Assembly (NCBI RefSeq): GCF_026745355.1
Contig: NC_079209.1
Coordinates: forward strand, 22,704,429 to 22,768,428
Length of the DNA stretch: 64,000 bases
Direction of reading: 5' to 3'
From: Beta vulgaris subsp. vulgaris
Taxonomy: Eukaryota > Streptophyta > Magnoliopsida > Caryophyllales > Amaranthaceae
A program made the translations under genes and the position numbers. Shown here one piece after another: positions 32,345 to 42,734 of the stretch. Below the pieces are notes generated by a model. The model saw only the letters and a list, made by a program, of their open reading frames with translations. It was not told the origin of the DNA and searched no databases. Positions within the stretch are counted from its first letter, which is position 1; the number at the start of each line of letters is the position of its first letter.

Positions 32345-33139
32345 GTATGTAGCTTCGAAACCAATTTCAGCACAAATACTATCCCTGATACCTATGTTCG
32401 TATTTTCTGAAAAGTAAATACGAGACTTATCAAGCCTAACCTTCCTCCTTGATGCTTTAGAGAACCGTTCAAGAAATTCTTTCATCACTTGATCTTGATT
32501 CGCTGTTGCTCCACAAAACAAAATAAGATCATCAAAGAAGGCTAGATTCGAAACTTTCTGGCCATCTCTACTTGCTTGCCAAGGAATCCAATTTCCCACC
32601 CTTACTTCATAGTCTATAAGTTGAGCTAATCGCTCCATGCAAATGACATATAGATGAGAAGACAAGGGATCCCCCTACCATATGCCTAGACTCTAAGTAA
32701 ATGCATAATGGTTCTCCATTCCATTTAATTTGAAGTTTTGCCGATGAGATACAATTTATCGCCAACTCAACCATGTGGTGGGCCTACTAGAGTTCTATAA
32801 GAGAATGTCTAATAAAACATCTTCTCAATATATCATAACATTTTTGGAGATCTATCTTCACTACCATATATCCTCTTTTTCCTAGTTTCATTCGCATGGA
32901 ACATAGCATCTCTTAAACAATAACATTATTGTCTGTAATTTGTCTTTGTAGAGAAAACTACAATTTATTGGCGAAATCAAGGTAGGGAACAAAGGTTTAA
33001 ATCTGTTTACATTTAGATTGGTCCCAATCTTGTACACAAAGTTGCATAGACCACTTAGTATAAAATGCTTAGGAGAGGATGGAGATTCAGATTTAGGAAT
33101 AAGCACTAGAATTGCATCATTTCGGCCATGCAACATCAC
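32345..33139 (-). pseudogene. LINE reverse transcriptase palm
   Basis: The minus strand gives NDAILVLIPKSESPSSPKHF, VVKIDLQKCYD, SSHLYVICMERLAQLI and NLAFFDDLILFCGA. The catalytic box has FFDD where plant LINEs have FADD. It continues to SRIYFSENTNIGIRDSIC up to the Copia-2 insertion. Frame breaks occur near 32680 and 32890. RT copies LINE RNA at a nicked target in active relatives. Sequence upstream of 33139 no longer resembles a LINE. Confidence 0.85.
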
Positions 33140-34619
33140 GTATTTTTATACCTGTTTAGTAATCAATTATATTATTTTAGTTTATTAAAAAAATATTTTA
33201 AGATGTTCTTTTATTAAATATATTTTATTGCTCACTTATTGACTTTATCTTAGAAGGGTCAAAAGTTAATTCTTAAATTTACTAGTTTAAGTTAGAATCC
33301 AAAACCTATCATATTGTGTTATAGGAAGAAAAAAAATTAGAAATAAAAAAGAAAGAAAGCAAAAAAGAGAAAACAAAAAAAAAAAGAAAAAAGGAAAAAA
33401 AGGAAAGTTAGACTTGGGGCATAACCCACGTTCTTTTTCTTTTCCCTCTGTTGTCTGTACTCCATCATCCATCTTCCTTTTTTTTCATTCTCCACAACCT
33501 CTAGTTCCTTTATTCTTTTCTTTTCCTTTTATGATTCAAGAGTATACCTAAAGCACATACTTGCTAAGCTATTGCATACCAACCGTCCATCATCCAGTTT
33601 TACTAGTTTTTGGGGTCTTTTTACACTTTTCTACATTCTAATTGTGTTATTAATCAAGTAAGTTTCTTTTTCATATTTTAATTTTAGTATGTGTTAATTT
33701 TTCTAAAGTTGGTTTTTTGTTAGTTTATGGTTCTTGAGTTAAATTAAATTGGGGGTTGTTGATTATATGTGTTGGGTATAGCTTGATTGAAAGGAAGTTT
33801 GCTTATTATTTATAAGTTTATCAACAAGAAATATAACTCGTAGGAATTACAGGTCAGATTCGTAATTGGTGTTTTTCGTTAGTTTATGGGCGTTTTTAGC
33901 CAAATTACTGGGTCACAAAAGTTGTTCGTATCGAAATTTCCCCCAAGATAGGCTCAAGAAAAATTTCATTTATCCTTCATAGGAGAAAGTTATCTCTATT
34001 ATAAGTTTCTGTTGAAATTAAATATAATGCATGTAATTTTCATGTAGTTAGTAGTATTTACAATTTGACTTTTGTTGACCAGATTGACTTTTGTTTACTT
34101 TGGTGTATTTTTTTGGATTAAATTTAAAGTGAGTTGGTTTCAAAGGTAGTCAAGGCTCATTAACTAGGTTATGTCATTTATGTGTAAACTATGTAAAGTA
34201 TAGTCAAGTGATTTATACTATCTTATATTATATTGTAGATTGCGGGTTCGTAGAAGAACCTTTTTGACTTGTAATTGAGATTCGTTGACAGTGGTTTGCT
34301 AAGAAGGTAAGATTTCATACTAAGCTTGTACAGATTATTACAGAAAGAATTTCATATTGATTTGTTATTTATATATATTGAGTTTGGAATCCTTTTTACG
34401 ATGCTATTTATGGAGCTTTTAATTGTTTTCACAATGTTTATATCAAAATAATTAATGAGATTATTTAAGATATTACTAAAAGGAGGAAGTTTCTCGTGAG
34501 ACAAGTTTGATTTTGTTAAAAGGAGGAAGTTCCTCCTGAGATAAGTTTGAGATTATTAAAAGGAGGAAGTTCCTCATTGTTATTAAGTTTGTATAAATTG
34601 TGGGGTTGTCGGTAAGCGG
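33140..34619. other. Non-coding DNA left of the Tat element
   Basis: AT-rich with no convincing ORF. CT-rich and purine-rich stretches (33300-33530) and repeated GGTAAG-like donors give it the look of a leader or intron, or part of an old LTR. It is continuous with 45824 onward across the Tat insertion. The only structure I trust is the tandem palindrome array at 34475-34592. Confidence 0.4.
34475..34592. repeat. Three tandem units with a GGAGGAAGTTCCTC palindrome
   Basis: The unit AAAAGGAGGAAGTTCCTC plus about 25-30 bp occurs three times. The core GAGGAAGTTCCTC is a near-perfect inverted repeat in each unit. Confidence 0.75.
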
Positions 34620-35255
34620 TGTTATGGCTGAATTTTTTACAGGTTGACATTGACGCAAGGATGCGATGACGCGACGACATGACGACCTACGGCACAGTGA
34701 CGAATGAAGTTGGACCTAAAGACATAGCAGGCAATGCGGAATTTGAAGCTGGAACATTAAATAAGTAACGGCCTAGCTAAATAAGGAAATAGATTAACCA
34801 GCCATAAATTCAGCCGTTAAGGAGCGTGGGTCAAGACGTTGGCACACAAAGGAGATCGCCGTGATTTAAGCCAAGAAATCAATGTAATAATGGGTAGATT
34901 TATTGTTGTATTCGTTGGAAAAAGCCAAAGGAAGAAAAAAGGCATATAAAAGAGAGAGAGAGGTCATTTTCATGTTTTTTACGCAACATTGAGAGTAAGA
35001 CACTAGAGTGAACTTAGCATTCTTGTAAACGACACTCAGTCACAAAGAAAGATAGTGAACGATATTAGTTTGGTGGATCTCTAACCACCCGCGGTTTTTA
35101 CCCATCTTCATTGGGTTTTCCGCGTCACCATTTTTGTGTGTTCATCCCCTTTGACTCCCCTTTGCACTCTTTCGTCGCATTGACCTTAACATTATCTGGT
35201 TGACACGTCCCGCAAACTTCAATTTCATCTTAAGCGATAAATTTTAGCATAAACA
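34620..35255 (+). repeat. Tat 5' LTR
   Basis: Starts TGTTATGGCTGAATTTTTTA and ends TTTTAGCATAAACA. It contains TATAAAA at 34945-34951 followed by an AG microsatellite. It differs from the 3' LTR by scattered substitutions and by AG-repeat length. Confidence 0.93.
34945..34951 (+). promoter_or_regulatory. Tat LTR TATA box
   Basis: TATAAAA with the same motif at the matching place in the 3' LTR, probably the core promoter for the genomic RNA. Confidence 0.6.
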
Positions 35256-35258
35256 ATT

Positions 35259-35274
35259 TGGCGCCCACCGTGGG
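35259..35274 (+). other. Primer binding site, tRNA-Lys type
   Basis: TGGCGCCCACCGTGGG is complementary to the 3' end of plant tRNA-Lys(CTT). It starts three bases after the LTR. Confidence 0.85.
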
Positions 35275-35300
35275 CATAACCAGACCATCTACTATTCAAA

Positions 35301-36754
35301 CACTAGTGGAAAAATGAAGAAGGGCTGCGCTGGAAAAGGCCTGTAGGGCTGCGGTTTTTGACAGCAGCCCTTTCAGTAGCAGCCCTTCACTTTTTAAGTA
35401 GGGCTGCGCTAGAAAAGCGCAGCCCTTAAGCTAGAAGGGTTGCGCTAGTTAGGAAAAAGCGCAGCCCCTCTAGCTTAGAAGGGCTGCGCTAGTTAGGAAA
35501 AAGCGCAGCCCTTCTGAGCTAGAAGGGCTGCGCTTTTTCTTAACTAGCGCAATCCTTCTTACCAAAAAAAAAATATTTTTTTGACATTTTTTTACTCATA
35601 ATCTCACATTTTCTGAAATTAAACAGAAGAGAAGAGAAACGAAAATGAAAAACAAAAGAAAAAAAGAATGAAACGAAAATGAAAAAAACGAAAATGAAAA
35701 AAACGAACAAAAACTAATACAAGAAATTATAGATCTGAAAATACAAGAACATTAATCAAAACAAAGATGAAAATACAAGAACTTTAATCAAAACAAAGAG
35801 AAGTATACAAGAACATTAATCAAAACAAAGAGAAGTATACAAGAGCATTAATCAAAACAAACAGAAGTATACAAGAACATTAATCAAAACAAAGAGAAGT
35901 ATACAAGAACATTAATCAAAATAAACAAAGAGAAGTGTACAAGAACATTAATCAAAATAAACAAAAAGAAGTACACAAGAACATTATAGATCTGAAAATA
36001 CAAGAACTACCTCCAAACATTAACCTAATAATGTTTAAATACATAAAACAACACCCTAATACATAATTTAAGGGAAAAAAAAATTCAGAATAACTTAAAA
36101 TGCCTATTTGGAGGCTTAAACGAACTCGGATGGCTTAAAAAGCCTAAATGTCACGAACTCGGATGACTCGTTGGCACGTTCCGCTTCCGAAAAGGTATCA
36201 CAATAGGCAATCGGACTCCGTCGGCATGATTCGTGCAAATCATTTCAGCGTTTTTGTCGCAACATTTCTGGGAGTTTTTGAGAGGATTAGAGAGAAAGAG
36301 GAGAGGAGGAGGGATGTGAGAGAAGGAAGAAAAGGAATGATGAGGGACGTGAGAGAGGAGAGAGAAGAATGAGGGATATATTTGACGAATCCCGCTTAAT
36401 ATTTGAAGCCCGCGAAGATGAATTTTTCAAATTTTTTCAAGAAGGGCTGCGCTTTTCTTCAAGAGCGCAGCCCTACTTAGTCATATGGGCTGTGCCTTTT
36501 ATAAAAGCGCAGCCCTTCACTTAGTAGGGCTGCGCTGTTAGAAAAAGCGCAGCCCTTCTGAAGTAAGAAGGGCTGCGCTTTTTCTAAAAGCGCAGCCCTA
36601 CTAAGTGAAGGGCTGCACTTTTATAAAAAAGCGCAGCCCTTCTGTTGTGTAGGGCTGCGCTTTTGTACAAAAGCGCAACCCTTCACTAGTAGGGCTGCGC
36701 TTTTAGAAAAAGCGCAGCCCTTCCTCCCAAGCCCATCCTTTTTTTCCCCTAGTG
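35301..36754. mobile_element. Non-autonomous CACTA element, GGGCTGCGC family, copy 2
   Basis: Starts CACTAGTGGAAAAATG and ends TTTTTTCCCCTAGTG, with AAA target duplications on both sides. The subterminal zones (35320-35555 and 36440-36725) are arrays of AGGGCTGCGC units in both orientations. The interior matches copy 1, including the tandem array and the AACGAACTCGGATGGCTTAA segment. It lies between the primer site and gag of the Tat element. The ORF at 36148-36372 is open only in this copy and has no known domain. Confidence 0.9.
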
Positions 36755-36798
36755 AAAATTTGTCAAATGGGAGAAACACCTAATATAACCTCGAGGAA

Positions 36799-38520
36799 AT
36801 GCAAAGGCAGTACGAGCAAATGAGAGCAGAGATGCTCGAAACGAGGCAAGTCAACGAGCGTCTAACTACTGACTTCACGACATCGCAAAAGAGGATCCAG
36901 AAATTACAAGATGAGTTAGCATCGTCCAAACCCTCGAAAGCCCGACGTCGAGAAAATCTGAACCACATCCCTTATATGGGGAATCTCTCTGAGTCGGATG
37001 ACGAAGAACCTGAAAATGATGAGGAGCCCGAGGACGAAGAGCCCTTTAACAATGAAGGAAACGACCATGGAGGAGAAGAAGCAAACCTCATGACGAGGCG
37101 CCTGACTCAGATCGAAAAGCAGAACAGGCGCGTGATGAAGCTCATGTCCCAGCTCCCCGGAGCCCCAACACCACGCATCGTGGAGCACCCCGACGGCTAC
37201 GCAGAGTCGTCGTTCGTTAATAGGATCACAAGAGCCGTGCTCCACAAAAAGCTCAACCTGCCTACCCTAGCTGCTACTGCTATTGAATGTTTCAGGAAAG
37301 GACTAATCTTGCGGTCGAAGCTATACAATCGCTTGACGAAGTACCCGTGTCAGACGTTTGAGGAAGTCAAGTTGCGAGCATTAGCACAAATGAAGTTGGA
37401 GGAAGATGACGCCATCCTCAACACCATATCCACCCGACGCGCGCCGGATACTCCCGTTGATCGGAAGGCCTTCGTCCCTAAGAAGAACAACTGGCAAAAT
37501 CACCCCTACAGCCGTTCAAACCAGGTAAACAATGTTGCTAACATCGCAGAAAGTGCAGGTAACGGCACAAGGTTGGAGTCGCCGGCCTTCCCTGCCTTAG
37601 ATTCCTACGGATTCTCCGTCGACGTCGGAGGCGTTGTGAATGCCTTAGCTAGAATCGGAGCGCCAATTTGTTGGCCGAAGAAGAGTGACCACCCCGAGGC
37701 GCAAAAAGATCAGTCGAAATGGTGTCAGTTCCATCATGATCATGGGCATAAGATGGAGGAGTACATTGCGTTGCGACGCGAAGTCGAGTTCATGCTCAAT
37801 AAGGGGCATCTTAAGGACCTTCTGAGCGACAAAGGTAAAGCGTCCTTTGGAAAAAATACTGCGCAATCCGACCCTCCTGCGTCGCCCGCACACGTAAAGG
37901 TAATTAACGTCATTTCTGGTGGATCTGATGTATGTGGACTAATATATTCCGCAGCCAAAAGGCTAGCAAGAGAGGGTACCCCCTCGTCCGCCGTTTATAA
38001 ATCTTGCAGGTCAGTCGAGGAGCGCATGCTCGAAGCGATGGCCATAACCTTTGATGATGACGACGTCTGCGACGTGGAGCATCATGACGGATTAGTCATA
38101 TCCCTGGCTGTCAGCAACTGCCTGTTGAAACGAGTGTTGGTCGATGGGGGCAGCTCAACCAACATCATATTCAAAAGCGCCCTCGAAGGTATGGGTCTGT
38201 GTGATAAAGATATTACTAAAAAAATTATTGTTTTAGTAGGTTTCAGTGGAGAGGCCCAGCAAACTGTCGGGGAGATCACGCTGCCAACGCTAGCCAAAGG
38301 CGTCAACCTCCCGACCAGGTTCAACGTCGTAGATTGCCCGTCAGCATACAACATCATTCTCGGTACCCCATGGATACACAAGATGAAGGCCGTCCCTTCA
38401 ACCTATCATCAGTCGCTGAAGTTTCCTACCAAATGGGGAGTCAAAGAAATAAAGGGCGAGCAGAAGTCTGCAAGGGAATGCTATAGTTTGTCGTTCAAGC
38501 CCCCAAAGAGAGCTATCTAG
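36799..38520 (+). CDS. Tat gag-protease ORF lacking the gag core
   Basis: An open frame of 573 codons. An N-terminal coiled coil (YEQMRAEMLETRQVNERLTT) and acidic stretch come first. The text then passes directly from HKKLNLPTL to TAIECFRKGLILRSKLYNRL. In relatives about 150 residues of capsid-like core lie between these, so I infer an in-frame deletion. A HHC-type motif (WCQFHHDHGHKMEEY) follows. The aspartic protease is at about residues 445-530 (LVDGGSSTNIIF, then YNIILGTPWIHKM). The first ATG of gag may be at 36768 in another frame, one base out. The stop at 38518-38520 lies before the pol continuation. Confidence 0.85.
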   Translation: MQRQYEQMRAEMLETRQVNERLTTDFTTSQKRIQKLQDELASSKPSKARRRENLNHIPYMGNLSESDDEEPENDEEPEDEEPFNNEGNDHGGEEANLMTRRLTQIEKQNRRVMKLMSQLPGAPTPRIVEHPDGYAESSFVNRITRAVLHKKLNLPTLAATAIECFRKGLILRSKLYNRLTKYPCQTFEEVKLRALAQMKLEEDDAILNTISTRRAPDTPVDRKAFVPKKNNWQNHPYSRSNQVNNVANIAESAGNGTRLESPAFPALDSYGFSVDVGGVVNALARIGAPICWPKKSDHPEAQKDQSKWCQFHHDHGHKMEEYIALRREVEFMLNKGHLKDLLSDKGKASFGKNTAQSDPPASPAHVKVINVISGGSDVCGLIYSAAKRLAREGTPSSAVYKSCRSVEERMLEAMAITFDDDDVCDVEHHDGLVISLAVSNCLLKRVLVDGGSSTNIIFKSALEGMGLCDKDITKKIIVLVGFSGEAQQTVGEITLPTLAKGVNLPTRFNVVDCPSAYNIILGTPWIHKMKAVPSTYHQSLKFPTKWGVKEIKGEQKSARECYSLSFKPPKRAI

Positions 38521-40480
38521 CAATTAAAGGATGGGTCAGCACCCGACGCGCCCAGCGAGCAGGACGTGGATGAAGTAATGCTCGATCTATCCATCCGCGA
38601 TCGCGTCGTTCGAATCGGAGCGACATTGTCACAAGAGGTACGAGGTCAGTTAATTGATTTATTGAAAGCTAACCAAGATTGTTTTGCTTGGTCCCATGAA
38701 GATATGTCAGGTATCGGTCCTGACGTTATCACGCATAAGCTCAACGTTGATCCCGCTCACAAACCTGTGAAGCAGAAAAGACGTAAGTTCGCTCCTGAAA
38801 GAAACTAGGTCATCAACGATGAGGTCCAGAAATTGATCGATACCGGAAAGATTCGCGAAGTAAAATACCCAGATTGGTTAGCTAACGTCGTCGTGGTCAG
38901 CAAAAAGAACAGAAAGTGGAGAGTCTGCATCGACTTCACAGACCTGAACAAAGCATGTCCTAAGGATCCGTTTCCTCTTCCTCATATAGATGCAATGGTC
39001 GACGCGACGGCCGGTCACGAGCTTTTAACGTTCGGCGCGTATTCCGGGTACAACCAAATATTGATGCATCCGGACGACCAGGAAAAGACCGCGTTTGTAC
39101 CGATAAAGGTATATATTGTTACAAGGTTATGCCTTTTGGTTTAAAAATGCAGGTGCCACGTATCAGCGACTAGTTAATCAAATGTTTAAAGACCAACTGG
39201 GTGACACCATGGAAGTGTACATCGATGATATGCTCGTCAAATCCAAGCAAGCGAGCGATCACATTCAACACCCGTCGGAGGCTTTCGACGTATTACGAAG
39301 GTATGGCATGAAATTAAATCCTACTAAGTGCACCTTTGGAGTGTCCGCAAGAAAATTTCTAGGGTACGTCGTGACGCAGCGGGGAATTGAAGCCAGTGAA
39401 GATCAAAGCAAAGCCATCATCAACATTCAGTCCCCACGAAGCGTCAAGGAAGTACAAAAGTTGATTGGTCGCGTGGCCGCACTAAATCGTTTCATATCCC
39501 GGTCATCTAAGAAGTGTCATCTGGTTTATGACGTCCTGAGAAAGAATAAGGGCTTCGCATGGACGCAACAACATGAAGATGCGTTGCAAAAGCTGAAGAA
39601 CTATCTGGCGATGCTGCCATTGCTGTCAAAGCCAAACATCGGGGAAACATTGCAACTTTATCTCGCGGTAAGTAACGTGTCCGTTAGTGCCGTCCTGACG
39701 AGGGAGGCAGAGAGCTAGTAGCTACCAATTTACTATGTTAGTAAGTCTCTGCTAGACACGGAGACCAGGTATTCTTCATTAGAAAAACTCATCTTAGCTT
39801 TAGTCGTAGCTGTTAAGAAGCTTAGGCATTATTTTGAAACGCACACTGTAGTCGTAATGACTAATTATCCTATCAAGTCTGTTTTGCGACATCCGGAATT
39901 ACAGGTCGCATGAGCAAGTGGGCAATAGCACTCAGCGTACATATCCGTTTATCCAAGGACTGCTTCAAGTCACAAGCTTTGGCAGATTTTGTGGCGGATT
40001 TAGCCAGAGCTAGAGAAGCTCGCAGAGACGAAGTTGCAAGGATTAACCAAGTAAACGACGACTGCTGGATATTGTTCGTCGATGGTCTCTAATTTCGTGG
40101 CGCAGGTCTAGGCATTGTGCTAAAGTCACCACAGGGGGCAAGATAGTACGAGCCATTTGCTGTGAATTTAGAGCGACGAATAACGAAGCCGAGTACGAGG
40201 CATCATAGCCGGAATGACGTTAGCAGAAGACATGGGAGCGAAAGCGTTGAAAGTGTTCAGCGATTCACTGTTGGTAGTCAGCCAAGTCAAAGGCGAATTC
40301 GCAGCAAAAGACTCTAAAATGGCCATGTATCTGGAAATAGCTCAGAGTAAAAGTAAAGTATTTAACTCGTTTGATATTTTGCAGATACCTAGGGATCAAA
40401 ATACACAAGCGGATGCATTGGCCAACCTCGGATCTTCTTTAAGGGACGTTTTGTTCACGTCCGTCCCTATTGTTAACTTG
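38521..40480 (+). pseudogene. Tat reverse transcriptase and two RNase H domains
   Basis: RT reads CFAWSHEDMSGIGPDVITHK, CIDFTDLNKACPKDPFPLPH, FGLKNAGATYQRLVNQMF type, and the catalytic box VYIDDMLVKSK. It continues through CTFGVSARKFLGYVV into a first RNase H (IYYVSKSLLDTETRYSSLEK). A second, archaeal-type RNase H follows (ALKVFSDSLLVVSQVKGEF, NTQADALANLGSSL), the mark of Tat elements. Stops at 38806-38808 and at 39716-39721 (TAG TAG) stand where glutamines are expected. Frame breaks occur near 39110, 39910 and 40090-40200. Confidence 0.9.
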
Positions 40481-40599
40481 ACAAACCCTGCCATCGCTAA
40501 AAATATTGGAGACGTTGTCGCACCTATGACCGACCAACTTCGAGACCGTCGTAGGGTTGTCAATAATATAGACGGTCCCCCGTCAGGAAGTAATCCCGA

Positions 40600-41844
40600 C
40601 GATGACGACGTAAGTGTCAGTTGGAAAAACCATTTTATGATTTCCTTGCTAACGATGTACTCCCAACAGATAAGGCGGAGGCACGCAGGATGCGATTCAA
40701 GGCGTCACGATACGTCCTCATTCAAGGAGTACTCTTCAAACGGTCCGCCGTAGGCCCCTACCTACGATGTTTGGAAAGGGAGCAGGGGGGCAAGTTTAAA
40801 GGACATGCACGATGGCATTGGGAATCATTCAGGAGGGGGCAGTTATCTAATAGAATATTGCGCATGGGCTATTATTGGCCGACAATGAGGAAGGACGCAA
40901 CAAGGTATGTAGCCAAATGTGATAGTTGTCAACGACATGCAGGTTGACGCACAAACCTTGTGAACCTTTGCATCCTACTCTAACACCTTGGCCTTTCATG
41001 AAGTGGGGCATGGACATAGTTGGTAAGTTACCTCCAGCCCCAGGACAGAAGGTCTTTATGTTGGCACTAATTACTATTTTTCTATGTGGATTGAGGCAGG
41101 ATCTTTTCAGCAGGTAGTGATAAGGAAGTGATCTCCTTTATATACACTAACATCATTTGCAGATTTGGTGTCCTGTCCGAGATAGTATGCGACAACGGGT
41201 CGCAGTTCATTAGCAACGAAACAAGGCGCTTCTGCGATGAGTGGGGCATAGCGTTGCTAACGTCAACGCCAAGATACCCGCAAGCTAATGGACAGGCCGA
41301 ATCCAGCAACAAAGCGATCATTGACTCTTTGAAGAAACGGCTCACAGCCAAGAAAGGTAAATGGGCGGAGGCTTGCCTTCCATCTTGTGGGCTAATCGTA
41401 CGACACCACGCACCGCCACCAGACAAACTCCGTTCTCATTAGTCTATGGTTGCAAGGCTGTCCTGCCAACAGAGGTGAGCGTCCCGACTGCGAGATGCAG
41501 CCTAGCGACGGAACCACGGAACCGCGACGAGTGATTAACGACCTAGATACCATTGAGGAATTGCGCGATGCAGCACTGGTGCACATGGCAGCACAGCAGC
41601 AAATAGTAGCGAGGAGCTTCAACAAAAACGTTCAAGCCAAGTCCTTCGTCGAGGAGATTGGGTCCTAAGAAAAGTGTTCCAAAACACACAAGAGGCTAAC
41701 GCTGGCAAACTAGGCCAGAAATGGGAAGGGCCATACCAAATCAGTAAAGTAGTAGGCCATGGAGCCTACCAATTGGTTCGACATGACGGAAGCTCAGTAC
41801 CTCGCAGTTGGAATGCCACGCACCTCAAACGATACTACTTTTAA
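40600..41844 (+). pseudogene. Tat integrase
   Basis: Contains the zinc-binding end (YWPTMRKDATRYVAKCDSCQ), the catalytic core with Asp in WGMDIVGKLP, Asp in VCDNGSQFI and Glu in NGQAESSNKAI, and the C-terminal part (GKLGQKWEGPYQISKVVGHG, HLKRYYF, TAA at 41842-41844). Frame breaks near 40945, 41095, 41400 and 41650 leave no full-length frame. Confidence 0.9.
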
Positions 41845-42729
41845 ACGCCAAGTGGCGAGCTTTTTTTCATTTTCAGTAAAAAAAGAAAAAACAATAATAC
41901 ACATAGAGAAGTGGATTGGTTGGTGAATGTTATAATTGGGTCGCTAGGTGACTAGCGACCATAGTGTCTCTCACTGGTACTTGTTGAAGTTGCAGGCAAG
42001 TTGTCCACATTCAACTCATGAACGTCCCAACGGCTTCCACCATTACCTCAGCCGACGCAACGACAGGGGCACAGTCATTTTAAAGTCATAGCTATTAGCG
42101 ACATTTCAGCCATCCCCCCTGACGGACACATGTAAGTTTTGTGTATTTCCTATGTGTATTCTAGAAAGTCGTTTAATCCAAATGATACGTCCGAACAACT
42201 AATTGTGACTTTTATTGAGTCCAAGCGATACGTCTGAACGACTAATTATGACCTTTGTTGAGTCCAAACGATACGTCTGAACGACTAAATTATGACCTTT
42301 ATTGAGTCCGAATGATACGTCCGTATGATTAATTATGACTTTCATTGAGCCCAAATGATACGTCCGTATGACTAACTATGACTCTCACTAAGTCCAAGTT
42401 ATACGTCTGAGCGCCCAAGGATGGCCTATAGAACGCCTGGTTAATCCTTTAGAAACTTCAGAAGTGAATCGCTACCAGGATACATGCATATCACACATAG
42501 CAGAGACATAAGATTATCTAGATAAGAAACTTATTCAGAAGCAACGTAGTAAATGGTCACCCCCATAGGCGACCCAAAAAGTACGATGATTAGTAATCTA
42601 AAAGTTATGGTCACCCCCTTAGGTGACCCAAAAGTTTAATACAAACAGTCACTCCCTTGAGTGACTTAAAACACAGTTTGATTAAAAATTAAGTTTAAAG
42701 GATAAGAGGCATGACATAAGGGACTAGGA
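41845..42729. repeat. Tat region between pol and antisense gene, with a 52-bp tandem array
   Basis: From about 42175 to 42420 a unit with GATACGTCCGAACGACTAAT-like text occurs about five times, period about 50-53 bp, with substitutions. Shorter echoes follow, with GTCACCCCC and AGGTGACCC (42555-42660). No coding signal is visible. Such arrays between pol and the 3' LTR are common in Tat elements. Confidence 0.75.
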
Positions 42730-42734
42730 GATTA

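Larger units (their letters stand above)
24740..33139 (-). mobile_element. Plant LINE (non-LTR retrotransposon), split by two insertions
   Basis: Read on the minus strand, segments 33139-32345, 27664-26432 and about 25500-24740 form one LINE ORF2: reverse transcriptase, connection domain, then a C-terminal RNase H. Copia-2 (27665-32344) and a CACTA remnant (25506-26431) interrupt it. The 5' end, in RT upstream of the palm, is missing at about 33140, in keeping with the usual LINE 5' truncation. The 3' end is placed near 24740 by loss of similarity. No target duplication was found. Confidence 0.8.

Noticed and set aside
36148..36372. 74-codon ORF in CACTA copy 2
   Set aside because: The matching region in copy 1 is not open and no domain is visible, so it is probably chance.
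37645..38381. Minus ORFs opposite Tat gag-protease
   Set aside because: Shadows. The plus-strand frame has the zinc and protease motifs.
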